Assembly: GCA_017394565.1 (NCBI GenBank)
Contig: JAFPXW010000271.1
Coordinates: forward strand, 1 to 5,686
Source: Oscillospiraceae bacterium
Lineage (GTDB): Bacteria > Bacillota > Clostridia > Oscillospirales > Ruminococcaceae
DNA length: 5,686 bases
Reading direction: 5' to 3'
The notes beneath the pieces are model-generated. The model was not told the origin of the DNA and made no database searches. It saw only the letters and a program-made list of their open reading frames with translations. Shown here one piece after another: positions 1 to 5,648 of the stretch (position 1 is the stretch's first letter; each line of letters starts with the position of its first letter). A program made the translations under genes and the position numbers.

Positions 1-1
1 C

Positions 2-1006
2 ATCGACCTCGGCACTGCCAATACGCTGGTCTATATGCGGGGAAAGGGCATCGTACTGCGCGAGCCCTCTGTTGTCGCTGTCAATACCCGTACCGAAAAA
101 GCACGCTATGTCGGCAAGGATGCCAAGCAGGTCATCGGCAGAACGCCCGGCTCGATCGTTGCCGTCCGTCCGCTGAAGGAGGGCGTGATCGCGGACTTTG
201 ACCTGACCATCACCATGCTGCAGGAGTTCATCCACAAGGCGCTCAAGGGCAGGATCTTCACCAAGGCCCGCGTGACCATCTGCATCCCGTCCGGTGTCAC
301 ACCCGTCGAGCGCAATGCCGTCCGCGAGGCTGCGGAAAAAGCCGGCGCACGGCACCCTGTTTTTATCGTGGAGGAGCCGATGGCAGCCGCGATCGGTGCA
401 GGACTTCCGACAACGGATCCCACCGGCAGCATGATCGTGGACATCGGCGGCGGCACGAGTGAGGTCGCAGTCGTTTCGCTCGGCGGCATCGTCACCTCGC
501 GAAGCGTCCGCTGCGCCGGAGATTCCTTCGATGCGGCGATCCAGAACTATATCAAGAAGAAATACAATCTCCTCATCGGCGAGCGCAGCGCGGAGAACAT
601 CAAGCTCACCATCGGTTCGGCGTTTCCGAGCGAAAAGGAGGAAACCATGGAGATCAAGGGCAGAAACCTCCTCAATGGTCTGCCGGAAAATGTGACCATC
701 ACCTCCTCCGAGGTCCGCGATGCCATGGCAGAACCGCTGTCCCGCGTCATCGACGCCATCAAGACCACGCTGGAGGAAACGCCTCCGGAGCTTTCGGCAG
801 ACATCATCGACCAGGGCATCACCCTGGCAGGCGGCGGTGCGCTCCTGCGCGGCATCGACAAGCTCATCAACCGCGAGACCGGAATGCCGGTGTATATCGC
901 GGAATTCCCGCTTGACTGCGTGGCAGAGGGCGCCGGCAAGGTGCTGGAGAATATGGACAAATATCAGGATACGCTCGTGGAGTATCTGAAATACTATGAG
1001 AAGTAA
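2..1006 (+). CDS. mreB: Rod shape-determining protein MreB, 5'-truncated by window
   Basis: Bacterial actin homologue. It polymerises with ATP under the membrane and organises lateral-wall synthesis through MreC, MreD, RodA and PBP2. The reading frame is open from base 2 and already reads IDLGTANTLVYMRGKG, which is the phosphate-1 loop normally found about 10 residues into MreB. The true start therefore lies just upstream of the window, and the ATG at 35 is internal (the M of VYMRGKG). Other actin-fold signatures are VEEPMAAAIGAG (near 367-402), the phosphate-2 loop DIGGGTSEVAVV (from 440) and the adenosine motif LAGGGALLRG (from about 824). The visible 334 codons plus the missing N-terminus match the usual MreB length of about 335-350. 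The neighbouring mreC and mreD favour MreB over its paralogue Mbl. The missing N-terminus means the membrane-binding segment cannot be judged. Confidence 0.97.
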   Translation: MDLGTANTLVYMRGKGIVLREPSVVAVNTRTEKARYVGKDAKQVIGRTPGSIVAVRPLKEGVIADFDLTITMLQEFIHKALKGRIFTKARVTICIPSGVTPVERNAVREAAEKAGARHPVFIVEEPMAAAIGAGLPTTDPTGSMIVDIGGGTSEVAVVSLGGIVTSRSVRCAGDSFDAAIQNYIKKKYNLLIGERSAENIKLTIGSAFPSEKEETMEIKGRNLLNGLPENVTITSSEVRDAMAEPLSRVIDAIKTTLEETPPELSADIIDQGITLAGGGALLRGIDKLINRETGMPVYIAEFPLDCVAEGAGKVLENMDKYQDTLVEYLKYYEK

Positions 1007-1020
1007 GCCGCTGACCGCTG

Positions 1021-1028
1021 AAAGGAGG
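1021..1028 (+). promoter_or_regulatory. Ribosome binding site of mreC, unusually distant
   Basis: AAAGGAGG is a near-perfect Shine-Dalgarno sequence, but 15 nt separate it from the mreC ATG at 1044, against a usual 5-9 nt. No ATG, GTG or TTG in the mreC frame lies closer, because an in-frame TAA sits at 1038-1040. The ATG at 1044 is therefore the first possible start in this frame. Confidence 0.7.
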
Positions 1029-1043
1029 AACGGGCGCTAAGCT

Positions 1044-1901
1044 ATGAATCATTTTCTGAAAAGCACACGCTTTAAGGTCATCCTCTTTATTCTGGCGCTG
1101 CTGGTGGGCATCATGATCTATGCCGTGTCAGTCGGCGGCTATACGCTGAGCGCTGTGAGCCTGTTCCGGACGATCACAGCGCCGTTTCAGCGGCTGTCCA
1201 ATTCCATGTCGGAGCGCGTGGAGCATTCCCTGAATGTCTACCGCGATGCCGAGATCCATTATGAGCAGAACAAGGCACTCAAGCAGGAGGTCGCCGAGCT
1301 CCAGAAGCAGCTGGCGGACTACGAGGAGACCAGGCGCCATCTGGAGGAATTGCAGGAATTCGTCGGCATCAAGGAGGAATACAAGGATCTGGTGCTGTCC
1401 GCACCGTGCGAGGTGGTCAGCTATGTGACGAATGATCCCTTCGGGGCGTTCATGATCGGGCAGGGCAGCGCGGACGGCATCGAGCTGTACGATCCGGTCG
1501 TGACAGACCTGGGACTGGTCGGCGTCATCACCGAAGTCGGCGACCATACCTCAAAGGTGACCACGATCCTGTCGCCGGAGGTCTCCGTTGCGGTGTATTG
1601 CAGCACGACGCCGGATCACGGCGTTGTGACCGGCAGCGTAAGCCTTGCGATGGAGGGACTCTGCCGGCTGCAATACCTCGAAAAAGACTCCCGGATCCGC
1701 AAGGACAAGGTCATCCTCACGTCCGGCGAAAACGGCCTGTTCCCGAAGGGCTACGTCGTCGGGTACGTCCGCGATGTGCAGGTCGATGAATCCGGACTGA
1801 ATACGATGGCTTCCATCGAGCCGGCGGCGGAGATCTCCGACCTGAGCATGGTCATCGTCATCAAGGACTTCGAGGGGAAGGGCGTGGATCGCGATGAATA
1901 A
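1044..1901 (+). CDS. mreC: Cell shape-determining protein MreC
   Basis: Single-pass membrane protein of the elongation complex. It links cytoplasmic MreB and membrane MreD to periplasm-side (extracytoplasmic) PBP2. The 285 residues show the family layout: a short basic N-terminus, one membrane segment (about 10-30, VILFILALLVGIMIYAVSV), a charged heptad-rich helix predicted as coiled coil (about 55-112) and a beta-rich MreC core (about 117-275). Recognisable core motifs are VVTDLGLVGVITEVGDHTSKV (near 152-172, written with its key G and V positions) and SGENGLFPKGYVVGYV (near 227-242), the latter matching the conserved G-x-FPKG-x-x-x-GYV stretch. Length is typical. It starts 37 nt after mreB and overlaps mreD by 8 nt, so it is co-transcribed with both. 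The start at 1044 is set by an in-frame stop just upstream. Confidence 0.95.
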   Translation: MNHFLKSTRFKVILFILALLVGIMIYAVSVGGYTLSAVSLFRTITAPFQRLSNSMSERVEHSLNVYRDAEIHYEQNKALKQEVAELQKQLADYEETRRHLEELQEFVGIKEEYKDLVLSAPCEVVSYVTNDPFGAFMIGQGSADGIELYDPVVTDLGLVGVITEVGDHTSKVTTILSPEVSVAVYCSTTPDHGVVTGSVSLAMEGLCRLQYLEKDSRIRKDKVILTSGENGLFPKGYVVGYVRDVQVDESGLNTMASIEPAAEISDLSMVIVIKDFEGKGVDRDE

Positions 1902-2448
1902 ACGCTTTACATCCCGCCACCATGCGGCGATGCAGGTCGTGCAGTGGATCGTGTTTGCGCTGCTGGCGTTTCTCTTTTATGTCTTGATGACGTCCGGCAG
2001 CCATGTGCAGCCGCTGCTGCTGATCCCGCTTGCCATGTGCATTTCGGTGCATTTCGGCGAGATTCCGTCGGCAGCCGTCGGCGTGGTGTCCGGCCTGCTG
2101 ATGGACATTGCCTGCGGAAAGCTCCTGGGCTACAACGCCATCTGGATGGTGGTCTGCTGCGTGGCGACCTCGCTCCTGCACAGCTACTATCTGCGCGATA
2201 AATTCTTCAATACCCTCCTCCTGACCGCGGTCTGCACCGCCGTACAGGGCTATATGGATTTCATGCTGTACTACGCCATCTGGGGGCACGAGAACGTCAC
2301 GCTCGTCTATACGCACATCATGCTGCCAAGCGGCATCATGACGCTGGTCTGCACCATTCCGGTGTGGCTGATCGTCCGCTGGATCTGCCGTGTCTGCGGC
2401 AGTCAGCGCAGCTTTGAGCTGGAAAAGACGATCGTGACCAGCCAATAA
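1894..2448 (+). CDS. mreD: Rod shape-determining membrane protein MreD
   Basis: Small polytopic membrane partner of MreC and the elongasome. The 184-residue protein is very hydrophobic, with about five to six membrane segments, roughly at 14-33, 38-54, 57-74, 80-98, 106-128 and 142-166. The most diagnostic stretch is G-LLMDIACGKLLGYNAI (about 67-83), which carries the Asp and Gly residues typical of the MreD/RodD family. Sequence is otherwise poorly conserved, as is normal for MreD, so position between mreC and the PBP2 gene is strong supporting evidence. The ATG lies inside the end of mreC (overlap ATGAATAA, 1894-1901). A purine-rich GAGGGGAAGG stretch (from about 1872) serves as a modest ribosome binding site. 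The overlap suggests translational coupling to mreC. Confidence 0.92.
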   Translation: MNKRFTSRHHAAMQVVQWIVFALLAFLFYVLMTSGSHVQPLLLIPLAMCISVHFGEIPSAAVGVVSGLLMDIACGKLLGYNAIWMVVCCVATSLLHSYYLRDKFFNTLLLTAVCTAVQGYMDFMLYYAIWGHENVTLVYTHIMLPSGIMTLVCTIPVWLIVRWICRVCGSQRSFELEKTIVTSQ

Positions 2449-2450
2449 AA

Positions 2451-2457
2451 GAAGGAG
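2451..2457 (+). promoter_or_regulatory. Ribosome binding site of PBP2 gene
   Basis: GAAGGAG lies 7 nt before the ATG at 2465 and directly after the mreD stop codon (2446-2448). Good complementarity and spacing fix the PBP2 start. With only 16 nt between the genes there is no room for a separate promoter. Confidence 0.8.
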
Positions 2458-2464
2458 TCACCAA

Positions 2465-4462
2465 ATGCGAACTTTTTCTGAATATCTCAAAATGGCTCTT
2501 GCGGTGCTGATGGTGCTGGCAAGTGCCATTCTGTGCGCATTCCGGCTGATGAAGGTGCAGGTCGTGGACACGGGCGCCTACTCGCGGCACGAAGCTGTCA
2601 CGACCACCTACACACAGAAGATCCCGGCGACACGCGGCGAGATCGTGGATGCGGCCGGCGAGAAACTCATCGGAAATTACGTCTGCTACGCGGTCGTGAT
2701 CGACGAGAAAAGCTTTCCGTCCGAAAATGCCGAGAGCAACCGTGTTCTTCTGCGCCTGACCGAGATCCTCACAAAAGCCGGCAATACCTGGGAGGACACC
2801 CTGCCCATCACACCGGATGAGCCGTATGATTTCCTGGAGGATGCCGAGGAGAGCAAGCTGGCCGTCATGAAGCGCAAGATCGGCGTCAATGCCTACGCGA
2901 CCGCGCAGAACTGCATGGACGTCCTGTGCCGCAGCTACGGCATCGGGGACGAGTTCACCGCATCGCAGAAACGCCGCATCGCAGGCATCCGCTACACGAT
3001 GCTCGACGACGATTTCTCCATCTCGAACCGCTTCCAGCTGGCCAAGGATCTCTCGCTCGACACGGTGACAAAGCTTTCGGAACTCTCCATGCAGCTGCAG
3101 GGCGTGAGCATCGAGCAGATCCCGCAGCGGCAGATCTTTGTGGGCGATGTCGTGCCGCACGAGCTTGGCACGACTGGCCCCATCTACGCCGAAAATGCGG
3201 ACGAATACCTCGCTAAGGGCTACGACCTTGACGCGATCGTCGGCATCAGCGGCATCGAGAAGGCCATGGAGGACGAGTTGCAGGGCGAGGACGGCGTGCG
3301 TACCATCACGTTCGAGAACGGCACCGCCGTTTCGGACGAGATCACTGATCCGGTGGAAGCCGGACATACCGTGCAGCTGACCGTCAATTCCGAATTCCAG
3401 AGGGGACTTCAGGATGTGCTGGACAATTTCCTTGCGAATTTCGGCTACACCAACGCCCGCTGGGAGCTGAAGCGCCAGGGCGTCCGCAGCGGCGCGATCG
3501 TTGTGCTGGATGCGAAAACCGGCGCGGTTCTGGGCGAAGTGACTGCCCCGACCTACGACCTGACGGAGTATTCCGAGCATTACAGCGAACTGGTCGAGGC
3601 TTCCGGCAATCCGCTGTTCAACCGCGCCACCCAGGGACTCTACCGACCGGGCTCGACCTTCAAGACGATCACGGCAACGGCTGGCCTGAATGAAGGTATC
3701 GTGGACGGCTATACGTCGTTTTACTGCGGCGGAACGTATCACTATATGGATACGACATTCCACTGCACAGGACATCATAATTATATCGCCGTCGCACCGG
3801 CGCTGCGCGTGTCGTGCAATGCGTATTTCTACGAGCTGTCGCGCCGCCTGACGATCGACAAGCTGCTGGAATATGCCGGCTACTACGGCATCGGGCAGAA
3901 TACCGGCATCGAGACCGGCGACGCAGCCGGCTGGATGGCGTCTCCGGAAAAGTACCATGAGCTGGGACTCGACTGGACAGTCGGTGCGGTCCTCCAGGCA
4001 GGTATCGGCAACGGCGATACGATGGTATCTCCGCTGCAACTGGCGTGCGTAGCGAATACCATCGCCAACGAGGGCAAGCGCTATCAGCCGTATCTCGTGG
4101 ACAGCATCTGGGACTACAACATGGAGGAATGCATCAAAAAGACCGAACCTACGGTCGTTTCTCAGATCAACGTGGCAAATGACAATGTCTACGCCAGTGT
4201 TCGCTCCGGTATGATCCAGGCAGCCGGAAACGGCTTCCCTGCGAAGTATTCGCTCCAGAATCTCGGCTACAGCGTCGCGATCAAGACCGGTACGCCGCAG
4301 GTGACAGGACGTGTGCAGGACTCGGTGTTCATCGGCTTTGCACCGGCAAATGATCCGAAGATCGCCTTTGCAGGCATCGTCGAGGGCGGTGAGTATTCCA
4401 AATATATGATCCGTCCGATCCTCAAGCTTTATGAGGAGGTTTACGGCGATATGACAGATTAA
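2465..4462 (+). CDS. mrdA: Class B penicillin-binding protein PBP2 (elongation-type D,D-transpeptidase)
   Basis: Crosslinks peptidoglycan stem peptides outside the membrane during lateral-wall growth, working with RodA and the MreBCD scaffold. The 665 residues read in the order of this family. First comes one uncleaved membrane anchor (about 9-29). A PBP-dimerisation/pedestal domain follows, opening with ATRGEIVDAAGEKL (55-68), the conserved RG-x-I-x-D-x-x-G motif. A transpeptidase domain runs from about 340 to the end. All three active-site motifs are present: S397-T-F-K400 (nucleophile serine and lysine, in YRPGSTFK), S450-C-N452, and K607-T-G-T610. A cysteine pair around FYCGGTYHY...FHCTGHH (421 and 434) is common in this group. 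Length is normal (E. coli PBP2 is 633). The neighbouring mreBCD argues for the elongation enzyme, not the division enzyme FtsI/PBP3. The protein is complete, and its stop codon abuts a palindromic element. Confidence 0.95.
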   Translation: MRTFSEYLKMALAVLMVLASAILCAFRLMKVQVVDTGAYSRHEAVTTTYTQKIPATRGEIVDAAGEKLIGNYVCYAVVIDEKSFPSENAESNRVLLRLTEILTKAGNTWEDTLPITPDEPYDFLEDAEESKLAVMKRKIGVNAYATAQNCMDVLCRSYGIGDEFTASQKRRIAGIRYTMLDDDFSISNRFQLAKDLSLDTVTKLSELSMQLQGVSIEQIPQRQIFVGDVVPHELGTTGPIYAENADEYLAKGYDLDAIVGISGIEKAMEDELQGEDGVRTITFENGTAVSDEITDPVEAGHTVQLTVNSEFQRGLQDVLDNFLANFGYTNARWELKRQGVRSGAIVVLDAKTGAVLGEVTAPTYDLTEYSEHYSELVEASGNPLFNRATQGLYRPGSTFKTITATAGLNEGIVDGYTSFYCGGTYHYMDTTFHCTGHHNYIAVAPALRVSCNAYFYELSRRLTIDKLLEYAGYYGIGQNTGIETGDAAGWMASPEKYHELGLDWTVGAVLQAGIGNGDTMVSPLQLACVANTIANEGKRYQPYLVDSIWDYNMEECIKKTEPTVVSQINVANDNVYASVRSGMIQAAGNGFPAKYSLQNLGYSVAIKTGTPQVTGRVQDSVFIGFAPANDPKIAFAGIVEGGEYSKYMIRPILKLYEEVYGDMTD

Positions 4463-4481
4463 AGGCAACACCGCACAAAGC
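4463..4481 (+). repeat. Left terminal inverted repeat of the MITE-like element
   Basis: Nineteen bases pairing with 4618-4636 with two mismatches (C/T at the seventh base and A/G at the seventeenth). It begins immediately after the TAA stop of the PBP2 gene, whose codon (4460-4462) may be part of the duplicated target. Confidence 0.75.
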
Positions 4482-4617
4482 CCGCCTGACGGCTTGGCGG
4501 CGCATCTGCTTGCATCTTTTCCGTCATTTTGCACAGAAATTCCTTGCTGGGCGCCAGCCCAGCGGCGTCATTTCTATACAATCTGACGAAAAATTTGACT
4601 GCGCATCTGCACCACCA

Positions 4618-4636
4618 GCTCTGTGCGGTATTGCCT
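4618..4636 (-). repeat. Right terminal inverted repeat of the MITE-like element
   Basis: Inverted partner of the repeat at 4463-4481. After it the base composition drops sharply to AT-rich DNA, which supports 4636 as the element's edge. Confidence 0.75.
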
Positions 4637-4647
4637 AAAGACTTTCA

Positions 4648-4667
4648 CATTGTATCACTTTACAATG
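4648..4667. repeat. Perfect 7-bp inverted repeat in AT-rich spacer
   Basis: CATTGTA (4648-4654) and TACAATG (4661-4667) are exact inverted copies around a 6-nt centre. No T-run follows on either strand, so it is not a canonical intrinsic terminator. It could be a weak hairpin or a protein-binding site upstream of the promoter at 4769. Function is unknown. Confidence 0.45.
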
Positions 4668-4683
4668 ACAAGACAATGGCAAG
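4662..4683. repeat. 11-bp tandem duplication
   Basis: ACAATGACAAG (4662-4672) is followed directly by ACAATGGCAAG (4673-4683), with one mismatch in eleven. It overlaps the right arm of the inverted repeat at 4648-4667. It is probably a small slippage duplication; no function is evident. Confidence 0.45.
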
Positions 4684-4768
4684 GCAATTTCGTTCGTGAA
4701 AATCCATAAATATGATGCGTTTAAATGTGCTAACTTTCACAATTTTGCGGAATTTAGCCGGAATCAAT

Positions 4769-4796
4769 TTGACAAACCCGATATTTGTGGTATAAT
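4769..4796 (+). promoter_or_regulatory. Consensus SigA/sigma-70-type promoter of the minD-like gene
   Basis: A perfect -35 box TTGACA (4769-4774) and perfect -10 box TATAAT (4791-4796) are separated by 16 bp. A TG at 4788-4789, one base before the -10, makes it an extended -10 promoter. Transcription should begin near 4802-4805, giving a leader of about 100 nt before the ATG at 4905. The surrounding DNA is AT-rich. Such a close match to consensus suggests strong housekeeping transcription independent of the upstream mre operon. Confidence 0.85.
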
Positions 4797-4811
4797 TATA
4801 AGTAGGTATGT

Positions 4812-4830
4812 TGTACAATTTTTCTGTACA
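4812..4830 (+). promoter_or_regulatory. Paired TGTACA motif at the transcript start
   Basis: TGTACA occurs at 4812-4817 and again at 4825-4830, with a 7-nt AT-rich centre. Each copy is itself a palindrome, so the pair is both a direct and an inverted repeat. It lies about 10-28 nt downstream of the predicted start of transcription. It could be an operator for a dimeric repressor, or a 6-bp RNA hairpin in the leader. The sequence alone does not decide. Confidence 0.4.
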
Positions 4831-4840
4831 GCTTCGGCTG
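4829..4840 (+). promoter_or_regulatory. cUUCGg tetraloop hairpin in the minD-like leader
   Basis: CAGC-TTCG-GCTG forms a 4-bp stem closed by the exceptionally stable C(UUCG)G tetraloop. Its first two bases overlap the second TGTACA copy, so this stem and the TGTACA/TGTACA stem cannot both form completely. No poly-U follows, so it is not an intrinsic terminator. Confidence 0.4.
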
Positions 4841-4887
4841 CGTCTGACGGATCGGTGACAGAAGGACGAACGGCAGATCGGCGGCGT

Positions 4888-4896
4888 GGAAAGGAG
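4888..4896 (+). promoter_or_regulatory. Ribosome binding site of the minD-like gene
   Basis: GGAAAGGAG with 8 nt to the ATG at 4905 is near ideal and fixes the start. A nearer ATG at 4898 is in another frame and too close to the site. Confidence 0.85.
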
Positions 4897-4904
4897 AATG
4901 TTCA

Positions 4905-5648
4905 ATGGCAAAGAATCCTAAATTGATCGCAGTAACATCCGGAAAGGGCGGTACCGGCAAGTCCTCTATCTGCTACGGTATTGGTTATACGCTCGCAAAG
5001 CAGGGCAATCGTACCCTGATCATCGAGCTGGATTTTGGTCTGCGCTGTCTGGATATCATGTTCGGTATGTCCGGCAGAGTCGATTTTGATCTCGGTGATG
5101 TGCTTTCGGGCAAGCGCCAGATCCTTGATGCTGTTGTGACTGTCCCGTCTGCAAGCAATCTGAGCATCCTGTGCGCACCAAAGGACGCCTTCATGAAGGT
5201 GACTGCTGAACAGGTCGTGGAGATCTGCCGCAGCATCAGAAAGTACTTCGATTACATCATCATTGATACCGGCGCCGGCATCAATTCGCACGTTTTTGAC
5301 ATCGTAGAGCAGGCAAACCTCATCCTGGTTGTCACCACACCGGATCCGATCTGCATCCGCGACGCAACGATGATGTCCGATGAGTTCTACAAGCGCGGCA
5401 ACAAGCGCCAGCGCCTGATCATCAACAAGCTCTCGCCGAAGGATCTCAAGAGCGGCATGATCACCAATCTGGACGATATCATTGATACCGTCGGCATCCA
5501 GCTGCTGGGCGTGATCCCGGAGGATTTTGCACTGAAGGAAAGCACCGGCAAGGGCACCGTCCTTCCGACAAGTGCGCCGAGCCTGGCTGCATTTGATGCC
5601 ATCTCCAAGCGACTCATGGGCGACCAGATTCCGCTGGTCATCAAGTAA
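4905..5648 (+). CDS. minD: MinD-type P-loop ATPase (MinD/ParA family), lacking the C-terminal membrane helix
   Basis: Deviant Walker A ATPase of the type that dimerises on ATP and, in classic MinD, recruits MinC to the membrane to place the division septum. In 247 residues one sees Walker A SGKGGTGKSS (12-21, signature lysine K14 and phosphate-binding K19), switch I ELDFGLRCLD (41-50), switch II/Walker B YIIIDTGAGIN (117-127), TTPDPICIRDA (144-154), a LIINK nucleotide-base region (171-175) and LLGVIPED (200-207), which is highly MinD-like. Departures from textbook MinD are TGKSS for VGKTT, E41 where E. coli has D38, DTGAGIN for DSPAGIE, and an end at KRLMGDQIPLVIK. E. coli and Bacillus MinD continue 15-20 residues there into an amphipathic membrane-targeting helix. 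The gene has its own promoter and leader. Neither minC nor minE is visible beside it, so it may be a MinD paralogue with another partner. Family is certain; exact role is not. Confidence 0.85.
   Translation: MAKNPKLIAVTSGKGGTGKSSICYGIGYTLAKQGNRTLIIELDFGLRCLDIMFGMSGRVDFDLGDVLSGKRQILDAVVTVPSASNLSILCAPKDAFMKVTAEQVVEICRSIRKYFDYIIIDTGAGINSHVFDIVEQANLILVVTTPDPICIRDATMMSDEFYKRGNKRQRLIINKLSPKDLKSGMITNLDDIIDTVGIQLLGVIPEDFALKESTGKGTVLPTSAPSLAAFDAISKRLMGDQIPLVIK

Larger units (their letters stand above)
4463..4636 (+). mobile_element. MITE-like 174-bp palindromic element
   Basis: Non-coding element bounded by 19-bp terminal inverted repeats. The left end, 4463-4481, reads AGGCAACACCGCACAAAGC; the right end, 4618-4636, reads on the opposite strand AGGCAATACCGCACAGAGC. 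They match at 17 of 19 positions. The inside continues the symmetry: CGTCA (4522-4526) with TGACG (4584-4588), flanked by T and A runs; AGAAAT (4535-4540) with ATTTCT (4570-4575); and a perfect central 7-bp stem GCTGGGC/GCCCAGC (4546-4552 and 4557-4563) with loop GCCA. The element could thus fold as one long interrupted hairpin. TAAA flanks the GG...CC core on both sides (4460-4463 and 4636-4639), which may be a target-site duplication; an AA duplication is an alternative reading. No transposase is encoded, so it would need one supplied from elsewhere. Family assignment is not possible without a search. Confidence 0.72.
4637..4904 (+). other. AT-rich intergenic spacer and leader of the minD-like gene
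   Basis: Between the palindromic element and the ATG at 4905 I see no credible protein gene. The stretch holds the inverted repeat and tandem duplication near 4648-4683, about 85 nt of featureless AT-rich DNA, the promoter at 4769-4796 and the structured leader. A 9-bp sequence ACTTTCACA occurs twice (4641-4649 and 4733-4741), possibly by chance. No intrinsic terminator for the mre-PBP2 operon is recognisable; the palindromic element is the first strong structure downstream of it. Confidence 0.6.

Noticed and set aside
35..1006. ATG at 35 as the MreB start
   Set aside because: The upstream in-frame codons encode IDLGTANTLVY, the conserved phosphate-binding loop of MreB, so translation must begin before the window.
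2336..4534. A very long antisense open frame (732 codons) opposite the PBP2 gene
   Set aside because: It is exactly antisense to a full PBP2 with all catalytic motifs, shows no recognisable domain, is rich in His, Arg, Cys and Ala as expected of a mirrored GC-rich codon pattern, and has no clear ribosome binding site.
4546..4575. Central hairpin of the palindromic element as an intrinsic terminator of the mre-PBP2 operon
   Set aside because: The GC stem is good, but it is followed by GGCGTCATTTCT and not a U-tract, and on the other strand by AAGGAATTTCTG. It is better explained as the tip of the longer palindrome.
4688..4716. A second promoter using TATGAT at 4711-4716
   Set aside because: The -10 is fair, but the sequence 17 bp upstream (TTTCGT) is a poor -35. 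The site at 4769-4796 is far better and correctly placed.
4660..4911. An 83-codon - strand frame across the intergenic region
   Set aside because: It crosses the promoter and repeats, has no ribosome binding site or known motif, and is explained by AT-rich DNA with few stops.
4696..4926. A 76-codon + strand frame across the promoter and leader
   Set aside because: It runs through the consensus promoter and into the minD-like start, lacks a ribosome binding site and has no domain-like composition.
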